A stretch of DNA of 64,000 nt, taken from NCBI GenBank assembly GCA_039925145.1, contig JBDSZL010000005.1:6478-70477 (forward strand), read 5' to 3'. Under the pieces are notes generated by a model. That model did no database searches. It had not been told where the DNA came from and saw only the letters and a list, made by a program, of their open reading frames with translations. Shown here in pieces: positions 9,228 through 18,200 of this stretch. Numbering within the stretch: position 1 is the stretch's first letter; each line of letters starts with the position of its first letter. This stretch comes from JBDSZL01 sp039925145 (GTDB lineage: Bacteria > Acidobacteriota > Vicinamibacteria > Vicinamibacterales > SCN-69-37). The translations under genes were made by a program, and so were the position numbers.

Positions 9228-10241
9228 CTACTTGGACGCGGTGGCCACGAGCAACCCTGCGGACGGCCAGCGGCTCAGGATCCTTCGAAGCGTCGCGTTG
9301 CTTCGTGTGAGCCGCTCCCGCTGCACGATGCTCTTGAACGTATCTGCCAGTTGGTCGCGCCACCAGCGATCCGCCGAATCAGCGCCGACCCAGGCCGCCG
9401 CCAGGGCCTCCAGGCACCCGGTGTCGCCAATGGCGCGGGCCGCCGTCAAAAATCCCACCGGCAGCGGCTCGGCGGCCTTGTCCAGCGTCTCGCGCAGATC
9501 GTAGAGCGCCAACCGGCTGCCCCGCGACGCCAGTGCCTCATGCAGTTCGGCCCGCACGAGCCGCCAGGCTGAGGCCGTCTCGCCGGACTCCTGCCGCTCT
9601 CGCGTGCGCGCCACGTCAACGCCACGTCTCAGCGCCGTGAGGCGCGCATGTTCCGCCTCTCCTCGCACGAGTGCCAGGATGACGTCCGGGGAATCCGAAA
9701 ATCCGGTCTCGACCAGGTCCTCGAACGTCGATGTCAGTCCCGCCTGTTTGCGGACGACTCGGGCGACGATGCGCTTCTCGGAATCCCGGCTGAGCGCTTC
9801 GTAGACGGGGGTCATCAACGCGTCGGGAAGGGTTTCGAGGCCGGCCACCGCTGCCAGCCGGCGCTCGACGCCAGCGGTGGTGTCGAGCGCCAGCTCCGTA
9901 AGCTGGCCGAAGGCGACGGTGGCGGCCGGTTCCGGCCCCTGCATCAGCACGCGACACAGCTCGACTGCCTCGATCGCGAGTTCGTCCTGGGGGACGCGCA
10001 GCATCGCGCCGGCCAGTCGGATCACCGCTGCGTTTGGGGCCGCTGTCATCGCGCGTAGGGCCGCGGCCCGAGCGGCGACGTCAGCCGCCGCGTCTTCGGC
10101 GACGGCGATCAGCCGTGGCGTGGCGACGGCACCGATGATCGCCAGGCGTGCGGCGGCACTGTCGCGCTTTATCGCGTCTGCTGACGACAGGTCGGCGATG
10201 AGCCGCGTGATCTCTGCGGTGGGGGAGGAACGAATCGCCAT
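9228..10241 (-). CDS. Hypothetical alpha-helical repeat (HEAT-like) protein
   Basis: 337 residues, ATG start, no signal peptide or membrane segment. The sequence is almost wholly Ala/Leu/Arg-rich amphipathic helices of about 30-40 residues (for example IKRDSAAARLAIIG, AVIRLAGAMLR, VERRLAAVAGLETLP), compatible with HEAT/ARM-like repeats used as protein scaffolds. I do not recognise a specific family or catalytic motif. It lies convergent to proS, 27 bp from its stop, and downstream of the terminator of the OmpA-family gene, so it is probably transcribed separately. Function unknown. Confidence 0.7.
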   Translation of the reverse strand: MAIRSSPTAEITRLIADLSSADAIKRDSAAARLAIIGAVATPRLIAVAEDAAADVAARAAALRAMTAAPNAAVIRLAGAMLRVPQDELAIEAVELCRVLMQGPEPAATVAFGQLTELALDTTAGVERRLAAVAGLETLPDALMTPVYEALSRDSEKRIVARVVRKQAGLTSTFEDLVETGFSDSPDVILALVRGEAEHARLTALRRGVDVARTRERQESGETASAWRLVRAELHEALASRGSRLALYDLRETLDKAAEPLPVGFLTAARAIGDTGCLEALAAAWVGADSADRWWRDQLADTFKSIVQRERLTRSNATLRRILSRWPSAGLLVATASK

Positions 10242-10268
10242 GGGGAGTCTCGCAGGCGATTATCAACG

Positions 10269-10301
10269 AAAAAGCCTCCTGACGCAGGGCGTCAGGAGGC
10301 T
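10269..10301 (-). terminator. Rho-independent terminator of the OmpA-family gene
   Basis: On the reverse strand, AGCCTCCTGACGC and its exact complement form a 13-bp stem (10273-10285 with 10289-10301) with a 3-nt loop, followed by a run of five U. It starts 25 bp past the stop of the OmpA-family gene, so it is the expected terminator of that gene. Confidence 0.92.
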
Positions 10302-10326
10302 CGTGTAGAGAACGGCCGGTCTCTGG

Positions 10327-12078
10327 TTATCGGAGCCGGACGATGAGAGCGGCGCGGCGGTTGAGTCGCCGGGTCTCTTCGCGCGCGTTGTCGAACTTCG
10401 GCCTCTCCTCACCGTAGCTGACGGTGCGGAGGCGGTCGGCCGAGATGCCCCGGCTGACGAGGTAGTCACGGACGGCGCGGGCCCGGCGTTCGCCGAGGGC
10501 CAGGTTGTATTCGGCTGTGCCGATGTTGTCGGTGTGTCCCTCGATCTCGAGGTTCAGGGTGGCATTGGCCTGCATCGCGGTCACGGCTTCGTCGAGCAGG
10601 CGCAGCGCGTCTGGCTGCAGCGTGTACCTGTCGAATCCGAAGTGGACGTCTTCGAAGACGAACTCGCGCTGCACAGGGCGCGTGACCTGAATGGTGACCG
10701 TGTCGCTGGCGGTGCCGCCCTTGCCGTCGTTGACCGTCACGGTGACGGGTACTGGGCCGGGCTGGTTGGGCGCCGTCCAAGGCGACTGACGGGCGGTGGG
10801 GTTGGTGATCGTGCCCGCCTGTGTGCGCCACTGGTAAGTGAGGGCGTCACCGTCGGGATCCTGCGCGTCGGCGGAGATCGTCGACGTTCTGCCTACCTCG
10901 ACCGTGCACGGATCGCAGGCGGCGCGCACCGTCGGCGGCCGGTTCTGCGGCGCGGGGGGCGGCGTAGGCGCAACCGGAGGTGGCGGGGGCGGCGGCGGTG
11001 CGACGTAGCTGCGGTTGCGGACGCCCGGATGGAATCCGATGCGCACCTGCAGGCCCTTGTCGTCTTTCGGCTCGTTGTGGAACGTGGGGCAGACGAGGCC
11101 GGGCGCACACGCGGCGTCCTCGCGGCCCTTCATCGTCACGTTCCAGCTCCCGGCAGCCCCGATGAAGAAGCCGTTCGGCGCCTGCCACGTCAGGCCGAGC
11201 GACGTCACCATAGGACTCTTGACGCGGGTGGACGTCGGCACGACCGAGCCGTCCGAGCCCACCTGGCCGGCCGGTGCGGTGATCACGTTGTCGAAGTAGC
11301 TCTCACCGAACAGCTCGGCCGTGATGCGGAGGCCGTAGCTGTAACGCTGCGGGAAGGCCGCGCCCACGCCCCAGCGGATGCCGTTGGTGAGGTCGTAGCC
11401 GCTCGGGTTGCCACGAACGATCACGCCCCCGAAGCCTGACGCCTCGATGAATCGGCTGTAGCCCGAGACAATGCCGTCGACCTGGACGTCGGCCTTGCCG
11501 GTCGACGCGCCCGAGGCGTCGTCGCCCACGGGCAGCTTGACCATGCCGCGGACGGCGATGGCCATCGGTTTGGTCGACCCGCCAAGCAGGTTCACCTTAC
11601 CGCCGACCGTCAGATCACCGAGTTTGTTGCCGATCCACTGTTTGCGGACCTTCGGGTAGTTCACGAGGATGCCGCCGCCCGTGCCGGCCTCTTGGGACGA
11701 AGCGGTGCTCGGAAAGAACAGGGGTCTTGTATCGCGATCGATGCGCGTCATGAGCGCCCAACTGCCGAAGACTTCGGTCCGTCCGCCGAGGCCGAACGCG
11801 AACGTCGCCGGGAAGGTCGAGATGTCGGTGAAGCCCTGACCGTCGTCGATATTGGTGCGGTAGAACGAAGCAGACCACTTTCGTGCGGGAAGCACTTCGC
11901 CGGTAGGCACGAACCAGATGCCGGTCGTGCCAGACACCGTAGTCGTTGCTGCGCGCGTTTCAGACGCGTCAGAAGTGCGTGTCGACGGCTGGGGAGACGT
12001 CTGAGGTGATTGGGCAAAGACCGTCGGTGAAAGTGCCAGGGCCACGCCCAGTACGCTCACTCCAACCAGTCGTCTCAT
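10327..12078 (-). CDS. OmpA-family outer-membrane protein with PKD-like domain
   Basis: 583 residues if started at the ATG before RRLVGVSV, which gives a clean signal peptide (cleavage near VFAQS). The in-frame ATG 39 bp upstream would bury that signal. Residues ~40-370 are beta-rich with alternating aromatic strands (porin-like barrel). Next comes a proline-rich linker (eight consecutive Pro), a PKD/Ig-like domain with DAQDPDGDALTYQW, then a C-terminal OmpA peptidoglycan-binding domain (FGFDRYTLQPDA, IEGHTDNIGTAEYNLALGERRA, GISADRLRTVSYGEERP). It should tether the outer membrane to peptidoglycan. A plausible sigma-70 promoter lies upstream and a terminator downstream, making it monocistronic. 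Confidence 0.88.
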   Translation of the reverse strand: MRRLVGVSVLGVALALSPTVFAQSPQTSPQPSTRTSDASETRAATTTVSGTTGIWFVPTGEVLPARKWSASFYRTNIDDGQGFTDISTFPATFAFGLGGRTEVFGSWALMTRIDRDTRPLFFPSTASSQEAGTGGGILVNYPKVRKQWIGNKLGDLTVGGKVNLLGGSTKPMAIAVRGMVKLPVGDDASGASTGKADVQVDGIVSGYSRFIEASGFGGVIVRGNPSGYDLTNGIRWGVGAAFPQRYSYGLRITAELFGESYFDNVITAPAGQVGSDGSVVPTSTRVKSPMVTSLGLTWQAPNGFFIGAAGSWNVTMKGREDAACAPGLVCPTFHNEPKDDKGLQVRIGFHPGVRNRSYVAPPPPPPPPVAPTPPPAPQNRPPTVRAACDPCTVEVGRTSTISADAQDPDGDALTYQWRTQAGTITNPTARQSPWTAPNQPGPVPVTVTVNDGKGGTASDTVTIQVTRPVQREFVFEDVHFGFDRYTLQPDALRLLDEAVTAMQANATLNLEIEGHTDNIGTAEYNLALGERRARAVRDYLVSRGISADRLRTVSYGEERPKFDNAREETRRLNRRAALIVRLR

Positions 12079-12163
12079 GTGCGGTATCCAGTCTGTGAAA
12101 GAGATAAGGAAATTCACGTTGCCTGGGGATGCAACTTCCGGACCCTACGTCCGATGGTCTCTG

Positions 12164-12192
12164 ATCGTAGTACCCCGGTGGGCTCAAGTCAA
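12164..12192 (-). promoter_or_regulatory. Putative sigma-70 promoter of the OmpA-family gene
   Basis: Reading the reverse strand, TTGACT (12187-12192) and TACGAT (12164-12169) are separated by exactly 17 nt. The predicted transcription start is about 80 nt upstream of the ATG at 12078. The -35 matches the consensus at 5 of 6 positions. This is a visual match only. Confidence 0.5.
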
Positions 12193-12282
12193 CGTCTTCC
12201 GGCGGCTGTGCGTGAATATTCGGATCTGGCCCCCTGGCTCGCGGTATACTTCGGGAAGTCGTCCACAGAACAGGAACACCCT

Positions 12283-12564
12283 ATGGGTCCTCTCGGATTT
12301 CCAGAATTAGTCATCATTTTCATCGTCGCCCTCATTGTGTTCGGCCCCCGCAAGCTGCCAGAGCTCGGCCGGTCGCTCGGCAAGGGCCTGTCGGAGTTCA
12401 AGCGCGCGTCGAACGAGCTGCGGAGCACCCTCGACGAGGAGATTCGCAGCGAGGAGCGCCGCACGGCCACGACACCGGCCATTACAGCCACGCCGGTCGA
12501 CCCCGAGGTCGTCCCTTCGCCCCTGCCCTCAGAGACCATTCATCGAGGCGACCAGCATTCCTGA
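12283..12564 (+). CDS. tatA: Twin-arginine translocase subunit TatA/E
   Basis: 93 residues from the ATG at 12283, which is preceded by AGGA. The frame extends upstream without homology, so that extension is not coding. It has one N-terminal membrane helix (LVIIFIVALIVFGP), the hallmark FGPRKLPELGRSLGKGL hinge and amphipathic helix, then a charged tail. TatA oligomers form the pore through which folded proteins with twin-arginine signals cross the inner membrane. tatC follows 34 bp downstream. No separate tatB is seen, as in two-component Tat systems. Confidence 0.95.
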   Translation: MGPLGFPELVIIFIVALIVFGPRKLPELGRSLGKGLSEFKRASNELRSTLDEEIRSEERRTATTPAITATPVDPEVVPSPLPSETIHRGDQHS

Positions 12565-12592
12565 TCGGCAGGCCGCCCTCGGCCAGTGAACG

Positions 12593-13429
12593 GTGTCTAT
12601 GAGTGTCGATTCGCCGGGTGTAGGGGAGTTCGCCGAACAGGATCTTGGGGATACCGAGGAGTTCGTTGGCGAACACGCCAAGATGAGCTTTCTCGATCAT
12701 CTCGACGAGCTCAGGCGCCGCATCCTCTATTCGCTGTACGTCCTGATTGCGTGCTGCGCGGTGACCTTCTACTACTGGGATCCGCTCTTCAAATACTTCG
12801 TCTATTACTTCTCGTCGAACGGCGGCAAGCTCATCTACACGAAGCCAATGACCGGCTTCATGTTCAGCATGAAGATCTCGGCGCTCGCCGCGCTGGGCGT
12901 TGCCTCGCCTTTCATCTTTTCGCAGGTCTGGCTGTTCGTGGCGCCCGGGCTGTATGCGAAAGAAAAGAAGGTGGTTGTCCCGTTCGTCTTCTTCTCGTCC
13001 ATGTTCTTCTTCGCGGGCGTCTACTTCGCCCACAGGCTGGCGTTTCCCTCGATGTGGAAGTTCTTTGCCAGCTATCAGGTGCTCGCCCCCGACGGATCCG
13101 GTCTCGGCTACATGCCCGACCTCGATGTCGCGTTCGAGTTCTACGTGAAGACGGTCCTCGGGCTGGGCCTGGTGTTTCAGATGCCCATGGTGGTCTTCTT
13201 TCTGGCCCGTTTCGGCATCGTTTCCGCCGGCATGATGCTGCGCAAGTTCAAGTACGCCATGCTCGTGATCGTGGTGCTCGCGGCGGTCATCACCCCGAGC
13301 GGCGACCCGGTCAATCTCACGATCTTCTCCGCGCCAATGATCGTCCTCTATCTGCTGAGCATCGGCGTGGCCTGGATGTTCGGAAAGAAACGGCCCGTGC
13401 GTGAAGAGGGCTCAGGACTGCTAGGATGA
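12593..13429 (+). CDS. tatC: Sec-independent protein translocase TatC
   Basis: About 278 residues. The first codon may be GTG at 12593 or ATG at 12599, and neither has a strong ribosome-binding site. The conserved cytoplasmic N-terminus MSFLDHLDELRRRILYSL precedes six membrane segments (the last two near VIVVLAAVITPSGDP and MIVLYLLSIGVAWMF). TatC recognises twin-arginine signal peptides and recruits TatA. It follows tatA and its stop overlaps the start of the protease gene (ATGA), suggesting a tatA-tatC-protease operon. Confidence 0.96.
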   Translation: MSMSVDSPGVGEFAEQDLGDTEEFVGEHAKMSFLDHLDELRRRILYSLYVLIACCAVTFYYWDPLFKYFVYYFSSNGGKLIYTKPMTGFMFSMKISALAALGVASPFIFSQVWLFVAPGLYAKEKKVVVPFVFFSSMFFFAGVYFAHRLAFPSMWKFFASYQVLAPDGSGLGYMPDLDVAFEFYVKTVLGLGLVFQMPMVVFFLARFGIVSAGMMLRKFKYAMLVIVVLAAVITPSGDPVNLTIFSAPMIVLYLLSIGVAWMFGKKRPVREEGSGLLG

Positions 13430-15069
13430 AATTCATGCGTCATTCAAGAGCGCCACTGGCCGCCGTTGTTGCCGTCGTGGCCGTCCTCGCCGGCGTCTGG
13501 GGCGGGTCGGTGGCCGCCCAGTCGACCGAGCGGGCGATGGCGCGGTACCGCGTCTATGCGGCCGCGCTGGCAGCCATCGAAAGCGATTACGTCGAGCCCA
13601 TCGACAAGCTGTGCGCCACCCCGAAAGTCTGCGGCACCGAGGCGCTGATTTACGGCTCGATCGACGGCATGTTGCACACGCTCGATCCGCACTCGAGTTT
13701 CTTCACGCCGGCTGAATTCGCCGCCATGCGCGAGCGGCAGGAAGGCCGCTACTTCGGTATCGGCATCAGCATCGTCAAAGTGGCCGACGATGTGACAGTG
13801 ACGTCGCTGTTCGAGGGGTCGCCTGCCTACCGGGCGGGCATCCGGCGCGGCGACATCATCGCCAGAGTGGGCGCAGAGGAAGCGAAGGGTTGGACCACGG
13901 AAGATGTGGTCAAGCGCGTCAAGGGCCCGAAGGGCACCACCATCGACCTCTCTATGCGTCGCCCGGGCGTCGAGGCCCTGATTCCGTTGACGGTCGAGCG
14001 CGACGAGATCAAGATCGCCACGGTTCGCACGGCGTTCATGATCGCACCGGGTACTGGCTACATCCGCCTGCAGGATTTCTCCGAGACGACCAACACGGAA
14101 CTCGGCGAGGCGCTGTCGAGTCTGAAGGGCCAGGGCATGACCCGCTTGATGTTGGATATCCGTGACAACCCCGGAGGCCCGCTCGATCAGGCCATTGCAG
14201 TGGCCAACCGGTTCCTCAAGCGCGGCCAGATGATCGTATATACGCGCGGTCGCATTCAGAACTCAGACGACGACTATCGCGCGTCGCAGCAGGGCGGGTA
14301 CACCGATATCCCCCTCGTCGTGCTCGCCAACCGGGGCAGCGCGAGCGCGTCGGAAATCGTGACCGGGTCGATGCAGGATCACGATCGAGGGCTGATCGTC
14401 GGCGAAACCACCTTCGGCAAGGCGCTCGTCCAGTCGGTCTACCCGATTTCCAACAACGCTGGCCTGGCCCTCACCACCGGCCGCTACTACACACCGAGCG
14501 GCCGAATGATTCAGCGCCCCTGGGATGGGAGCTTCGACGAGTACCTCACATACTCGCAACGCGACCAGAACGGCAGCCGCACTCATGCGCCCGCCGAGCT
14601 GAAGTACACCGACGGAGGCCGCAAGGTCTACGGGGGCGGCGGCATCGAGCCAGACCACTTTCTGCCGGGCCCCGTCGAAGGCTTCAACCCGACGCGGTTC
14701 TCGCGGCTGCTCCGAGACCGGCAGGTATTCGCGGGCTTTGCCGAGCGGTTCACCCGTGAAGGCGACGAACGCCCCGGCTCCAAGTCAGGCATCAAGGCCC
14801 ACAAGGTCGCCCAGGGCTGGCGGGTGTCCGACGACATGCTGAGCGAATTCCGGGCCTATCTCACGGACCTCCACGTCAGAATCGACGACGCCGCCTTCAA
14901 GTCCGACCAGGAGTTCATGAAGGCCATGATTCGGTTCGAGGTGGATGTCGACCTGTTCGGTATCGCCGAAGCGCGGCGAAACCTCTCGAAAGTCGACCCC
15001 CAGGTGCAGGCGGCGCTCGGCTATTTCGACGAGGCAGCCCAGCTGCTGCAGCTGCCGCCCAAGAAATAG
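13426..15069 (+). CDS. S41-family carboxy-terminal processing protease with PDZ domain
   Basis: 547 residues with an N-terminal signal/anchor (hydrophobic about 8-28, AAQS). A PDZ domain spans roughly 95-190 (YFGIGISIVKVADD to LSMRRPGVEALIPL). The Ser-Lys dyad region is visible as NRGSASASEIVTG and ETTFGKALVQSVYP, preceded by LDIRDNPGGPL. CtpA/Prc proteases cleave proteins from the C-terminus in the periplasm. The C-terminal 150 residues (QPRWDG-type region to the end) extend beyond the minimal CtpA and are helical. Translationally coupled to tatC. Confidence 0.92.
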   Translation: MKFMRHSRAPLAAVVAVVAVLAGVWGGSVAAQSTERAMARYRVYAAALAAIESDYVEPIDKLCATPKVCGTEALIYGSIDGMLHTLDPHSSFFTPAEFAAMRERQEGRYFGIGISIVKVADDVTVTSLFEGSPAYRAGIRRGDIIARVGAEEAKGWTTEDVVKRVKGPKGTTIDLSMRRPGVEALIPLTVERDEIKIATVRTAFMIAPGTGYIRLQDFSETTNTELGEALSSLKGQGMTRLMLDIRDNPGGPLDQAIAVANRFLKRGQMIVYTRGRIQNSDDDYRASQQGGYTDIPLVVLANRGSASASEIVTGSMQDHDRGLIVGETTFGKALVQSVYPISNNAGLALTTGRYYTPSGRMIQRPWDGSFDEYLTYSQRDQNGSRTHAPAELKYTDGGRKVYGGGGIEPDHFLPGPVEGFNPTRFSRLLRDRQVFAGFAERFTREGDERPGSKSGIKAHKVAQGWRVSDDMLSEFRAYLTDLHVRIDDAAFKSDQEFMKAMIRFEVDVDLFGIAEARRNLSKVDPQVQAALGYFDEAAQLLQLPPKK

Positions 15070-15203
15070 GTCCCTCACAACATCTTGTGCCTCCGTTTTG
15101 TATTGCCCCGTCAGATGGTGCTTGTTAGACTGACGCCGTGATTCCAGCGGGTGCCGGCGCAGTGAACGATTCTGGCGCCCGCTCGCTCGTACTCCCGACT
15201 TTC

Positions 15204-15251
15204 CAGCCGCTTGCGGTCCGGTAGCCCCCTACCGGCGCAGCGGCTGTTTTT
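15204..15251 (+). terminator. Nested hairpin with U-tract between the S41 protease and smc
   Basis: CAGCCGCT (15204-15211) pairs with AGCGGCTG (15239-15246) and is followed by TTTTT. Inside it CGGTAG pairs with CTACCG (15219-15234), giving a two-tier hairpin. It lies 19 bp before the smc start and 135 bp after the protease stop, so it may terminate the upstream transcript or act as an attenuator for smc. The rest of the 200-bp gap shows no gene. Confidence 0.6.
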
Positions 15252-15269
15252 GTATTCGAGAACCGCTCG

Positions 15270-18200
15270 ATGCGCCTTTCCAGACTGAACATCGCCGGAT
15301 TCAAGAGCTTCCCCGACCGATCCGAGCTGGGCTTCGACAACGGCGTCACTGCCATCGTCGGACCCAACGGCTGCGGCAAGAGCAACGTTGTCGACGCCAT
15401 CACCTGGGTGTTGGGGGAGCAGAGCGCCAAGAGCCTCCGTGGTGAACGCATGGAGGACGTCATCTTCAACGGCAGCGAAGCTCGAAAGCCGACGTCGACG
15501 GCCGAAGTCCGCCTGAAGTTCACCCAGGTGGCGCAGGCGGCCGTCCCCTCGCCAGACGGCGACGCCGATCCGCTGCTCGACGAGCAGCCTCTGATGATGC
15601 GCGATGTGGAGATTGGCCGGCGCCTGTATCGGTCGGGCGAGAGCGAGTACCTCATTGATGGCGAGGCGTGCCGACTTCGTGACATCCACGATTTGCTGAT
15701 GGACTCTGGACTGGGCGTCAAGGCGTACGCCGTCATCGAACAGGGCAAGATCGGCCAGATTCTGTCGTCGCGGCCGGCAGAGCGGCGGATGCTGATTGAG
15801 GAAGCCGCCGGGGTCACGAAATACAAGTCGAGGCGGCGCAGCGCGGAATTGAAGCTCGAGGCCGCGCAGGGGAATCTCACGCGCGTCGACGACATCGTGT
15901 TCGAGGTCGAGAAGCAGCGCGGGGCCCTGAAGCGGCAGGCGGCACGGGCGCGGCGCTATAAGCGGCTGCGCGAGGAACTGCGCAAGTGGGAGCAGGTGCA
16001 GTTCGCGCGTCGCTATGAGGCGCTCTCGGCCGACATCGCCGCCGCAGACGCTCGGCTGAGCGACACCCGCGTACGCGAGGCGGCCGCGGCCGCTCACGTC
16101 GCCGAGCTCGAGGGGGCCCTCGAAGCGCTGCGGCTGGGTTTTGCCGAGGCCGAATCGATTGCAACCGCGACTCGTGAGCAGGCACATGCGCACGAGCTGG
16201 AGATCGGCCGGCGTCAGCAGCAGATTCAGTTCGATCGTCTTCAGATCGAGGAGCTGGGCGCCCAAGCGGCGACGTTCGAAGCCGAGGCTCGCGAGCTCGA
16301 GGCCCGCCGGTCGCCGGCGGCCGAGGCCATTGCGCTGGCGCGTGAGGCGGCCAGCCGGGCCCGGTCCGGACTCGAAGACGCCGGCATCCAGGTCAAGGAC
16401 CGGGAATTGGATTACGGGCGCGCCATCGCCGGGGTGCAGGCCGTGGAAGGCGATGCGGATGCAGCCCGCGCAGCCGTCATGGCCGCCAGCACTGCGTTGT
16501 CGGCCCTGCGACAGGCGCGCGACCACGCCGCCGCCGTGCGCGATCGCGTGGCTGCTGAGCGCGAGCGCCTCGAGGCAGAGGCGCGCGACCTGACGGCAGA
16601 GGCCGATCGCGCCAACATGGCGTCGGCGCAGGCGCGGGAGGCGCTCGAGGAGGCTCGCTCCTCCCACGGCGTCTTGCTCGGCCGGCGCCGCGAAGCCGAG
16701 GAGACACTGTCTGCGCGCCGTGCCGATCGAGAACGGGCGGCGCAAGCGTTGAGCGTCCGCGAACGGGAGCTGGCCGGAACCGAGGCCCGCCTGCGGTCGC
16801 TCGAAGAGCTGGAGGCCCGGCGGGCGACGTTTGGCGATGCCGCGCGGCTGCTGCTGGCAGAACCAAGTGACACGCTCCGCCAGCGAGGTGCCGTCGCCGA
16901 CCATCTGCGCGTCGAACGCTCGTTCGAGCGTGCGGTGGATGCGTTGCTCGGTGATCTGCTGCAGTACGTCCTCGTCGATCGCGCCGAGGACGTCAACGTC
17001 GCGCTCGATCGAGTGCGACAGCAGAATGCCGGGCGGTGCGGTTTTCTGGTGCTCGAAGACGCAGACGGGGAAGCGCCGTCTGTGGCTGCACCGATCGATC
17101 TGCCAGCAGGCGTCCATGCGCTCGCCGCCGTGGTACGGGCAGAAGGTCCCTTTGCCGACGCGGTGGCACGGCTCATCGGCCCCGCCCTCGTCGTCGACGA
17201 CTTCGAGCAGGCGCGGGATCTGGCCCGGACGACGGGCCTGCCCGTGGCAACCCGATCGGGCGAGGTGTTTCGCCACCGCTGGCTCGTGCAGGGGGGCTCG
17301 CGACAGGACGTCCGGGGAATTCTGGAGACGCGCGCGGAGATGGTGACGCTGCGCGAACAGGTCGAGGCGGGGGCCGCTGCGCTGTCCGGCATGACGGCTG
17401 ACCTGGCCGAGCTGGCCGGCCAGATATCCACGGGACAGGCGCTGCTCACAGAGATCATCGCCGAGCAGCACGACCGGGAGAAGGCGATTGTCGGCTTCGA
17501 GGCGCAGACGAACCGATCGGTCGACGATCGGCAGCGGGTGCTTCGGCGGCTCGACGTGGTTGCAACCGAGTTGTCCCGGGCGCGCCAGGAAGTGGAAAGT
17601 ACTGAACGGCGCCGCGAAGAGGCGGCGTCGGCCATCGTCACGCACGAAGCCGGGTTCCACGCTGCAGAAGATCAACTCTCGGGCGTGCTGGGCCGCCTCC
17701 AGCAGGCGCGCGAAACTTCGGAAGTCTGCATGCGGCAAGTCAGTGAGAGCCGCACAGCCCAGGCCACGCTGGTCGAGCGCGTGTCGGGCGTAGAGGCCGA
17801 GCTGACGCGCCTCGAGGAAGCCGCGCGCGATCTCGGCCTGCGGCTCGACGGCCGCCGCGCGGACATGCAGCGAACCGAAGTGCGGCGCGATCAGCTGCGG
17901 CAGGGGATCGCCGATTCCGAGCGCGCGCTCGACGAAGGCATTCGGGCGCTCGAGCAGTTCAAGATCGAACTGCGGGATCGCGACGAGCGCGTGGCAACGC
18001 TCCGCGATCAGATGAGCGGACGGGAGCAGGCTATTCGTGGCGCCCGCCACAGCCACGACGAAGTGCGGTCGGCGGTCCTGCAATCCGAGGTCGCCCGCGC
18101 CACGGCTACGGCAGACCTGACACACCTCGAGTCCGCCTGCGTCGAAGCGGTGGGCGCGTCGCTCGACGATGTCGCTGGGGCGGTCATTCGGATGCGTGAC

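Noticed and set aside
12079..12282. Upstream extension of tatA
   Set aside because: The extension overlaps the ompA-type gene's promoter region and has no TatA sequence; the true ATG has AGGA upstream.
15150..15250. tRNA-like folding upstream of smc
   Set aside because: No T-loop consensus (GGTTCRA) or acceptor stem with NCCA; the structure is better explained as a nested hairpin with a U-run.
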